Shown piece by piece: positions 1 through 5,957 of a DNA stretch of 12,158 nt. Origin of the DNA: a bacterium (GTDB lineage Bacteria; Vulcanimicrobiota; Xenobia; Xenobiales; Xenobiaceae). The position numbers were made by a program, and so were the translations under genes. The stretch is taken from assembly GCA_017444165.1 (NCBI GenBank), contig JAFSXH010000196.1, forward strand, positions 1-12,158, given 5' to 3'. The notes under the pieces were generated by a model, which was not told the DNA's origin, did not search any database, and worked only from the letters and a program-made list of their open reading frames with translations. Each line of letters begins with the position of its first letter. Position 1 is the first letter of the stretch.

Positions 1-42
1 AAACTTAAACCAGAACTGCACAAACTGTCCTAGAGGAGACAG

Positions 43-98
43 TCAGTTTTTTCGGTCTTGCCCCTGCGAGCGAAGCGAGAAACTCCGAAAAAAGCTGA
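43..98. repeat. Imperfect hairpin 1 in leader region
   Basis: The arms at 43-55 and 85-98 are reverse complements except for one unpaired base, giving about 13 bp of stem rich in T on one side and A on the other. The enclosed segment (56-84) contains a GCGAGCGAAGCGAG core. A smaller perfect 6-bp inverted repeat (24-29 with 38-43) abuts it. There is no T-run after the right arm, so it does not look like a simple terminator on the plus strand. It could be a small palindromic intergenic element of the REP or MITE kind; its identity is unknown. Confidence 0.55.
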
Positions 99-175
99 CG
101 CTCCAGAAACCAACCAAACGAAATACAACAAGAATGAAAACCTGGCCCAAACTGCAGAAACATCGATATTGAAAA

Positions 176-262
176 GCAGTTGTGACTTTTTGGATAGCCG
201 ACATCTCGAAGCGAAACGGAGTGAAGCGAAGAGCGGAGGCTAAACAAAAAGCTCACAACTGC
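176..262. repeat. Imperfect long hairpin 2 in leader region
   Basis: Left arm 176-199 and right arm 238-262 pair almost completely: a 10-bp perfect outer stem, one bulge, a CTTTTTG/CAAAAAG block and an inner AGCC/GGCT pair with mismatches between. The loop (200-237) again carries CGAAGCGA-type motifs, like hairpin 1. The two hairpins therefore share an organisation (arms with a T5-6/A5-6 block around a CGAAGCG-rich centre) and may be related elements. Neither encodes a convincing protein; the small open frames crossing them have no ribosome-binding site or recognisable product. Confidence 0.55.
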
Positions 263-313
263 CAAACACGAACGCAACATATCAGGCTTACAACATAAAA
301 ACACACAAACTAA
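257..313. repeat. Dispersed intergenic repeat, copy A
   Basis: This 57-base stretch aligns without gaps to 11564-11620 at about 82% identity (10 differences by eye). A 34-base core (272-306) is also recognisable at 2499-2532. The shared core reads roughly ACRCAAC, a TA-rich spacer, then CTTACAA followed by an A5 block and a CAC/GCA end. All three copies lie in gene-free DNA upstream of plus-strand genes. Function unknown. Confidence 0.55.
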
Positions 314-353
314 CATATGTTATTGCTAAAAAGTTATAGACTATTGTATTTAA

Positions 354-404
354 CAACAAGGGTTATCAACTCTTGTTGACAAAGTTTTTTTATCGCCATA
401 TATG
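354..404 (+). promoter_or_regulatory. Possible promoter with overlapping inverted repeat
   Basis: TTGACA at 376-381 matches the sigma-70 -35 consensus exactly. At 17 bases spacing lies TATATG (399-404), a partial -10. A 7-bp inverted repeat, CAACAAG (354-360) and CTTGTTG (372-378), overlaps the -35 and could be an operator. The weak point is position: transcription would begin near 411, inside the ribosome-binding site at 405-413, so either the true -10 lies elsewhere or the match is chance. The start could not be confirmed from sequence alone. Confidence 0.25.
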
Positions 405-413
405 AAAGAGGAG
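405..413 (+). promoter_or_regulatory. Ribosome-binding site for the first LRR gene
   Basis: AAAGAGGAG sits 5 bases before the ATG at 419. This is the site that decides the start of the LRR lipoprotein gene: the next in-frame ATG of the LRR body, at 514, has no Shine-Dalgarno-like sequence in front of it. The ATG at 419 is, however, out of frame with the body. Confidence 0.75.
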
Positions 414-418
414 TTTTT

Positions 419-2307
419 ATGAAGAGAGAGAGTATTTAGTTTTTTTTTGTTTCCTGCTTGTCCTATTTTTAGTACTACCTGGTTGTGGTGGTAATGCACA
501 TAACTACCATTCTATGCGGATAGAATCTGAGGAGTGCATAGAATCCGAAGAGTACGGATATGGACTTTATAATAAAAGAGGTAATCTTATCTGTTCTTGG
601 GATGAACTTGTTAATGATTACAATTTAGATGTAGAGAGAGATTATACAGACAACGACAGCAGGCCATGGGTAGAGTTATTCCAAAATGAGTCTAGTCATC
701 GTTTAGTCTTACCTAAACACATAACTAAGATCGGCAACAATGTCTTTAGAGATTGTTCATCTCTAGTTGAGGTAGATCTACCAGACAACCTAACCACTAT
801 TGGCGATTACGCATTTGCTTACTGTACCTCTCTGGAAAGAGTCGATTTGCCAGAGACTGTGACCACTATTGGTTACCGCGCATTTTATAACTGTACTTCC
901 TTAGAATCTGAGGAGATACCCGAAACTGAAGAAAGCATAGAATCCGAGGAAACCTCCGAACCCGAAGAGAGCATAGTCCCTGAAGAGAGTTCCGAAACTG
1001 AAGAGAGTTTTGAATCTGAGGAGACAGAAACCGAAGAGGATAGCGAATCCGAGGAGACAGAGACCGAAGAGAGTCTCGAATCAGAGGAAAGTATAGAATC
1101 AGAGGAGAGCATTGACCCTGAGGAAAGCATCGAATCCGAAGAAAGCTCTGAGTCTGAAGTGTATGGACTTTTTGATTATAACAACAACCTTATCTACTCC
1201 TGGGACACGCTTGTCAGTGATTACGACATAGATCTAGAGAAAGATTATACAGAAAATAATGCTAGTCCCTGGAGAGAGATAACTGATGACTATGACGAAT
1301 GCCGTTTGGTCATTCCTGAAGGCATCACAAAAATCGGTAATTACGCTTTTTACCGTTGCCGTTTAGGTGAAGTAGATTTACCTGATACAGTAACAACTAT
1401 TGGTGATCACGCATTTGCTTGTTGTGATATGTACTTAAGTATTGTCGATTTGCCAGATGCTTTAACTACTATTGGAGATTACGCATTCTCTGAATGTTAT
1501 CATCTAGAAGATATCGATTTGCCAGAGACTCTAACTACTATTGGTAATTACGCATTTAATCAATGTGGATTAAATATCGATATCGATTTATCAAATAGTT
1601 CTCTGACTACCATTGGCAATTACGCATTTTATTACAGCAGTCTAAAAAGTATCGATTTGTCAAATACTAATCTGACTACAATTAGTGATCACGCATTTTA
1701 TCATTGTTACTTAAAGAGTGTCGTTTTGCCGGATAATTTGACTGCTATTGGCGATTACGCATTTAGTTATAGTTACTTAGAAAGTATCGATTTACCAGAT
1801 ACTTTGACTACTATTGGCGAAGGCGCATTTAGTCGTAGTAAATTAAAAAGTATCGATTTATCAAATACTCTTCTGACTACCACTGGCGATAATGCATTTA
1901 GTGACACTGACTTACAGAGCTTACAGAGTACAGATTTACCAGATACTCTGACTACTATTGGCGATGATGCATTCTCTGGATGTAAATTAAAAAGTGTCGA
2001 TTTGTCAAATACTAATCTGACTACAATTAGTGATTACGCATTTGCTGGCTGTTTTGACTTGGAGAGTATCGATTTACCAGATACTTTGACTACTATTGGC
2101 TACCAAGCATTCTATGAAGATTCTAGTTTAACAGCTATAACAGTGCCGACCAGCGTTTCAACTATTTACAGGAGTAGCTTTGGCTATTATTTCACTATCA
2201 ATTTCGATGTAATATATGACTCAGTTACCTACACAGTAGACGACTTAGATGACTTTTTCACTGCCTTTGAAAACTACCGAAGCGGCAATACCTTTATAGG
2301 TGTATAA
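419..2307 (+). CDS. BspA-type LRR lipoprotein, start out of frame with body
   Basis: Surface protein built from about 15 LRRs of the BspA/Treponema pallidum type (consensus IDLPDTLTTIGDYAF); such proteins commonly mediate adhesion. From ATG 419 translation stops at TAG 437-439 after six codons. Removing one AG unit or adding one base in the (AG)5 tract at 423-432 joins this ATG to the body: a Lys/Arg start, a hydrophobic stretch and a lipobox L-P-G-C, about 628 residues in all. The uninterrupted frame with an ATG runs 514-2307 (597 aa), lacks a ribosome-binding site and would begin after the lipobox. Body by 597-aa numbering: head 14-53, three LRRs to 130, Ser/Glu-rich linker 131-216, a second head 217-256, about 12 LRRs, and a C-terminal cap with the Y-D-S-V-T-Y-T-V-D-D pattern. 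Lipid anchoring and adhesion are inferred; the repeat family is secure. It is monocistronic, ending at a terminator. Confidence 0.85.
423..432 (+). repeat. (AG)5 tract at the frame break of the LRR lipoprotein
   Basis: Five AG units lie in codons 2-5 counted from ATG 419. Losing one unit, or gaining one base, puts the lipoprotein signal peptide in frame with the LRR body. A T9 run follows at 440-448, but it is downstream of the TAG at 437-439 and so cannot by itself rescue the ATG 419 frame. Confidence 0.7.
904..1161 (+). repeat. Ser/Glu-rich linker repeat inside LRR gene
   Basis: This 258-base stretch encodes 86 residues of degenerate E-S-E-E / E-T-E-E pentad-like repeats with occasional Pro. 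It joins two copies of the same module (head domain W-D-x-L-V-x-D-Y plus LRRs). A shorter E-S-E-E stretch also precedes the first head, so each module appears to carry its own acidic leader. The opposite strand is open here as a Ser-rich frame, which is a by-product of the repeat. Confidence 0.8.
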
Positions 2308-2320
2308 AGCAGTAAAAAAG

Positions 2321-2364
2321 AAGACCGCCCAAATTAAGAAAAAATACGGGCGGTCTTTTTTTTT
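2321..2364 (+). terminator. Rho-independent terminator after LRR lipoprotein gene
   Basis: A perfect 10-bp stem, AAGACCGCCC (2321-2330) with GGGCGGTCTT (2348-2357), encloses a 17-base loop and is followed by a T-run to 2364. It starts 13 bases after the LRR stop codon and should end that transcript. Confidence 0.9.
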
Positions 2365-2458
2365 AATTCGTAATTCATAATGCACAATTCGTAATTGGAA
2401 TGAATTAATTCTTTCTTTCCAAAATAATTACGCATTACGAATTAAGCATTACGAATTA
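2364..2458. repeat. AT-rich palindromic intergenic repeat, copy B
   Basis: Arms of 33 bases (2364-2396 and 2426-2458), both made of TAATTCGTAAT/ATTACGAATTA units, are imperfect reverse complements around a loop that contains CTTTCTTTCCAAAATAA. The element begins inside the T-run of the preceding terminator. A second, more degenerate copy lies at 11454-11562, where the loop sequence TTTCTTTCCAAAATAA is conserved but the right arm has decayed. Downstream at 2499-2532 is the 34-base core also found at 272-306 and 11579-11612. Related TAATTCGTAATT repeats are known from many bacterial genomes; function here is unknown. Confidence 0.75.
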
Positions 2459-2558
2459 TTAGAGATCGGGAGGCACACCCAAAAGGATATAACTTCAGAC
2501 ACAACCTACAAGGCTTACAAGTCAAAAAAGCAAAATGTAAAGAGACACAAACGAGGAG

Positions 2559-3914
2559 TTGAGAGAAAGAATTAAATTGATAAGAAAAATTTACGTACTA
2601 ATAGTGCTCAGCCTGCTGTGTATACTTATTCCCTCCACAGAGGCAACCACAGAAAAATACTATAAAGAGATCCTCCCCAATGGTTTGCAAATTATTTTAG
2701 ATAATGACAGTACCAATCAAGTCTGCTCTTTAAATATCTTCTGTAAGGTTGGCAGTTTCGAAGAGACGGAAGAGAACATGGGGATCTCACACTTTTTCGA
2801 ACACCTCTTCTTTCGCGGCACTCCAAGTTTGAATGGACACGAATTTAAAAGGGCCATTGAATCTATAGGAGGAGTTACTAACGCCACCACGGGCCAAGAC
2901 TTTACTCATTACTACATAAATTTGCCCTCTAAGCATGCACTGAAGGGCATGGAACTTTTGGCAGATGCTCTCAAAAATGCGGAGATGAGCGAAGAATCTA
3001 TCGATCAAGAGCGCAAAGCTGTTTTAGAAGAGTACCGTATGAATTTAGAAAACCCCAGCCGCATAGTGGGAAATCTGCTCAACGAGTTAGCTTATGGAGA
3101 ACATCCCTATAGTCGTCCTGTAATTGGCACCGAGAGCAATATACGGTCTTTTAAACGTCAAGATTTTTTGAAATTTCGCAACACTTTTATCTCTCCAGAA
3201 AGAATTACCGTAGTGGTAACAGGTGATTTTTCTCGCTTGGAGATGTTGGAACTTTTGCACAAAGAGTTTGATAATTTTAACCGTCCCAGCAAAAGATTAA
3301 TAAGCAACTTTGCTAGGGTTAAACCACCTGCAAAAGAGCTGGTACAGATAAAAGAGGGGCCAAACCCTATCAGTTTTGTCGTATTGGGATACTTAGGCCC
3401 CAGCGTACAAGATAAGCCGGACATTTACAGAGTCGATGTTATGTCTTTCTTGCTAGGATTGGGCAACGGTTCACTCATAAATAAAAAAATTGTCAAAAGC
3501 TCTCTGGCCCGGGAAGGCGGCATTATGTTCAATACCCAAAGGTTTCAGGGTTTGATTACGCTCTATGCTGTCTGTGATGCTGGTAAAGAGGAAACAATCA
3601 AGAGCGAATTGCTAAATGTCATAGAACAGGTTAAAGAGGGCAAATTTAGTGAGCGCGATCTGCGCCGAGCTAAGGCTTTCTTGCGTAGCAACTATCTGAT
3701 GGGTTTACAAAGTGCCTCCGGAGAAGCAGAAAACATTGGCTTTTATTCTTCTATTGACAAGGTTGAATTTATAGACACATACTTACAGAAGATTGAAAAA
3801 GTCACTCGCGAAGAGGTAATTGATACAGCCAAAAAATATTTCGGTGAGGGCCGTTATTGCCTCCAATTAAAAGGCCAGCCAGCTAAATCTAAGAACACGG
3901 GAAGAGAAGAGTGA
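2559..3914 (+). CDS. Exported M16 zinc peptidase, catalytic subunit
   Basis: Metallopeptidase of the M16 (pitrilysin / processing peptidase) family. The inverted zinc site H-F-F-E-H is at residues 78-82, and the third metal ligand is expected in E-R-K-A-V-L-E-E at 151-158, matching the family spacing of about 75 residues. G-E-H-P-Y-S-R-P is a typical M16 stretch. The N-terminus is a signal peptide (I-R-K, hydrophobic core, likely cleavage after S-T-E-A), so it acts in the periplasm or outside. It lacks the C-terminal R-G-L-A-Y motif, having S-L-A-R-E-G-G instead; its neighbour supplies it. The next gene overlaps its stop, so the two are co-translated. The start is uncertain: TTG 2559 abuts GAGGAG with no spacing, TTG 2577 has a weak site (2561-2569), and no ATG lies in frame after the TAA at 2538. 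Confidence 0.93.
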   Translation: MRERIKLIRKIYVLIVLSLLCILIPSTEATTEKYYKEILPNGLQIILDNDSTNQVCSLNIFCKVGSFEETEENMGISHFFEHLFFRGTPSLNGHEFKRAIESIGGVTNATTGQDFTHYYINLPSKHALKGMELLADALKNAEMSEESIDQERKAVLEEYRMNLENPSRIVGNLLNELAYGEHPYSRPVIGTESNIRSFKRQDFLKFRNTFISPERITVVVTGDFSRLEMLELLHKEFDNFNRPSKRLISNFARVKPPAKELVQIKEGPNPISFVVLGYLGPSVQDKPDIYRVDVMSFLLGLGNGSLINKKIVKSSLAREGGIMFNTQRFQGLITLYAVCDAGKEETIKSELLNVIEQVKEGKFSERDLRRAKAFLRSNYLMGLQSASGEAENIGFYSSIDKVEFIDTYLQKIEKVTREEVIDTAKKYFGEGRYCLQLKGQPAKSKNTGREE

Positions 3915-5227
3915 AATATTTTAAACTATTCTTACTGATCTTACTCTGCTTTATCTCAAGTGACGTGGAAGCTAGAGAGATCAATCATCAAGCGAGAACG
4001 AGCAGAACTGTTTTAGATAACGGTTTGGTCGCTCTAGTAGTGGAAGAGCCTCAAAGTGAAGTTGTCGCTATTGAGTATATGGTACTCTGTGGTGTCAGCC
4101 AAGAGGGAAGCAATCTGCAAGGCTATAACAACTTAATTTTACAAATTCTCAAAAATCGCGTAATTAGCGATGAGTCTGGAGATGATGTAGTAGAGATCAC
4201 AGGTTCTCTGGTTGACTGTGGAGCCTCAAAAGATTTTAGCCGCCTCCATGCTGTCACAACAACAGCCAATGCCAATTTTATTTTCAATCGTCTGCTTAAA
4301 GCTATCACCGATTGTAACTTCACTGAAAAAGAGGTAGAAACTGCCCGTCAGCAGATGCTAAATCTGATGGGTGAGAACGGCGGAACCTCCAGCCAACTCT
4401 ATGACATATTTTTAAGCTGCTTTTACCGCCTGCACCCCTACAAGCGTTCTGTTCAGGGAGTGCCAGTGATTTTGAAAAGGGTCACTGCAGCTGAAGTCAG
4501 CCAATACTTTCGCCAAAACTTTTCGGCAGATCGCACAGTTTTAGCCGTAGCAGGAGCAGCCAACAGCCACACTATATTCGAGACCGTACGCCAAAAATGC
4601 AAAAATATGCTCCCCTCTTCCTCAAGGAAAAGTTTGGAAATTCAGTGGGAACCTAAGGCTGAAGAGCGAGAGGTCTATCTCCATTCCCGTTCTGAGTTAG
4701 CCTGGGTCTTGATAGGTTATCAAGCTCCGCCTCTGTACAGTCCCGACTACCAAGCTATGAAGGTTATTTACGGTGTGTTAGGCTCAGGACTATCTTCACG
4801 TCTGTGGTTAGAATTGAGAGAGAATCGCGGTTTAGCCTATGAAGTGGGGGCGCGTTATCCTGAACTTACAGGCCCCTCACACCTGCTCTGTCACATAATA
4901 ACTAAACCGACCTCCACCGGTTTGGCTCGTCGACGCATGTTAGCCGAGATCGATAAGATTAAACGCGAAGGCATCAGTCAACAAGAGTTGAGCGACACCA
5001 AAGAGAAACTTTTAGGAGCTTATCTGTTGGAACGTGAAACCTTAAGCGGCAAAATTTTGCACCTTTGCATGGCCGAACTTGCAGGGCGGAGTTATCAAGA
5101 GGACGCTAGATCCTTGCAAGATCTCGAAAGAGTAACTGTCGAGGATGTAAAGAGAGTCGCTAATCGCTACCTTGTTGAACCGACGATCATAGTCGCTCGC
5201 CCTGGTGGAAGGCTCTACTTCGAATGA
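3911..5227 (+). CDS. Exported M16 peptidase-like protein, non-catalytic subunit
   Basis: Second M16-family protein. A signal peptide (M-K-Y-F-K, hydrophobic core, cleavage after D-V-E-A) indicates export. Where the zinc motif should be (about 69-84) it reads L-Q-G-Y-N-N-L-I-L-Q, with no His or Glu pair, so it cannot bind catalytic zinc. It keeps the R-G-L-A-Y motif at 306-310, which in M16B heterodimers holds the substrate. This mirrors the mitochondrial and bacterial alpha/beta arrangement of one catalytic and one substrate-binding subunit. The GTG start at 3911 overlaps the upstream TGA (GTGA) and is preceded by a purine-rich GGGAAGAGAAGA, so expression is coupled. Its 3' end overlaps the convergent adenosyltransferase gene by 13 bases. 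Substrate unknown. Confidence 0.92.
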   Translation: MKYFKLFLLILLCFISSDVEAREINHQARTSRTVLDNGLVALVVEEPQSEVVAIEYMVLCGVSQEGSNLQGYNNLILQILKNRVISDESGDDVVEITGSLVDCGASKDFSRLHAVTTTANANFIFNRLLKAITDCNFTEKEVETARQQMLNLMGENGGTSSQLYDIFLSCFYRLHPYKRSVQGVPVILKRVTAAEVSQYFRQNFSADRTVLAVAGAANSHTIFETVRQKCKNMLPSSSRKSLEIQWEPKAEEREVYLHSRSELAWVLIGYQAPPLYSPDYQAMKVIYGVLGSGLSSRLWLELRENRGLAYEVGARYPELTGPSHLLCHIITKPTSTGLARRRMLAEIDKIKREGISQQELSDTKEKLLGAYLLERETLSGKILHLCMAELAGRSYQEDARSLQDLERVTVEDVKRVANRYLVEPTIIVARPGGRLYFE

Positions 5228-5727
5228 TCTGCATCAAAGGCCAGGCAGAAAAGATAATCGGCCAAACGGTTGAGGTAGATTATAAGCAAGGGGTTAAAAT
5301 TTTCAGGATGGAGATCGCCAACTTCGACTGCACTGCGCTCAGCTCGACGACAGACAGTTCTAGCCACATGAAATAGAGAACCGACCACAGAGGCCCCTGG
5401 AGTGACAAAACTCTTCAATTCAGGAAGCCTCTCAAGGCGCGGGGCTAAGAACTTTTCCAAACGCTCCAGATCTTCGGGCAGAGTGTAGAACTTTTTTTCC
5501 TTCCTCCCGTCGGCTAAATCAGCGGAAAGAGAAAAGAGCGTTTTCTGTATATCTTTTAATTCCGCGCTCAACTCCCCTGACAAATTTTGCGCTATGCACA
5601 TCCCCAAATGGGCCTGCAATTCATCGATCTCGCCATAGGCTTTAACACGCAGATCATACTTTTTAACCCTTTGCCCACCTATTAAAGATGTCTCACCCAT
5701 ATCACCCGTCTTGGTAACTATTTTCAC
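5215..5727 (-). CDS. PduO-type ATP:cob(I)alamin adenosyltransferase
   Basis: Transfers the adenosyl group of ATP to reduced corrinoid, forming adenosylcobalamin in the cytoplasm. Recognised by T-K-T-G-D at 5-9, S-L-I-G-G at 14-18 (ATP site), Y-G-E-I-D-E-L-Q, then the C-terminal A-R-T-V-C-R-R-A-E-R (122-131) and Y-L-N-R-L-A-D-Y-L-F (151-160). At 170 residues it is near family length. I chose GTG 5727 because the protein then begins one residue before the conserved K-I-V-T-K-T-G-D, GGGG lies 7 bases upstream (5735-5738), and a candidate promoter would exclude the more distant GTG at 5760. An ATG at 5745 is also possible. The gene stands alone and no cobalamin riboswitch is visible, so the B12-dependent partner enzyme lies elsewhere. 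Confidence 0.93.
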   Translation of the reverse strand: MKIVTKTGDMGETSLIGGQRVKKYDLRVKAYGEIDELQAHLGMCIAQNLSGELSAELKDIQKTLFSLSADLADGRKEKKFYTLPEDLERLEKFLAPRLERLPELKSFVTPGASVVGSLFHVARTVCRRAERSAVEVGDLHPENFNPLLIIYLNRLADYLFCLAFDADHSK

Positions 5728-5752
5728 GTAAAGTACCCCAATCATAAATAAA

Positions 5753-5781
5753 TTTATCACAAAAAATGTTTAAACTCACAA
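5753..5781 (-). promoter_or_regulatory. Candidate promoter for adenosyltransferase gene
   Basis: On the minus strand TTGTGA (complement of 5776-5781) and GATAAA (complement of 5753-5758) are separated by exactly 17 bases, each matching the sigma-70 consensus at four of six positions. Transcription would start near 5746, leaving a leader of about 19 bases before GTG 5727. Only a consensus match supports it. Confidence 0.35.
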
Positions 5782-5840
5782 ACTATAACCCCTACCTTGC
5801 AGGACAATTCTGCACTAAATACATGTGGAGCCTAAACATA

Positions 5841-5871
5841 TGATGTGTAATCTAAAAGTTCAAACACATCA
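5841..5871. promoter_or_regulatory. Dyad symmetry upstream of second LRR gene
   Basis: TGATGTGT (5841-5848) and ACACATCA (5864-5871) form an 8-bp perfect inverted repeat with a 15-base spacer, 87 bases before the ATG at 5958. There is no T-run, so an operator or mRNA leader hairpin is likelier than a terminator. The surrounding 230-base region (5728-5957) between divergent genes holds no other gene. Confidence 0.3.
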
Positions 5872-5957
5872 TTAAATAGGATCATAATTAGATAGAACAG
5901 AAAACGAAGAGGTTAATCCTAAATCCGTATGCAGATCAACTTCAAAAGGGGGAACTT

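Noticed and set aside
176..262. Integron attC site
   Set aside because: The size and imperfect pairing fit loosely, but the GTTRRRY and RYYYAAC core boxes are absent and no cassette or integrase is nearby.
5..316. Open frames on both strands across the leader (minus 5-316, plus 58-243)
   Set aside because: They cross the two hairpins and a dispersed repeat, have no ribosome-binding site, and give low-complexity peptides with no recognisable domain.
402..422. Short peptide from ATG 402 overlapping ATG 419
   Set aside because: Six codons without a ribosome-binding site; the overlap arises because the Shine-Dalgarno sequence itself follows an ATG.
885..1130. Minus-strand Ser/Asp-rich open frame
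   Set aside because: It is the complement of the Glu/Ser codon repeats in the LRR linker; repetitive GAA/GAG/TCC codons keep the antisense frame open by chance.
5728..5957. Cobalamin riboswitch for the adenosyltransferase gene
   Set aside because: The leader is short and lacks a recognisable B12-box; a plain promoter-like pair is present instead.
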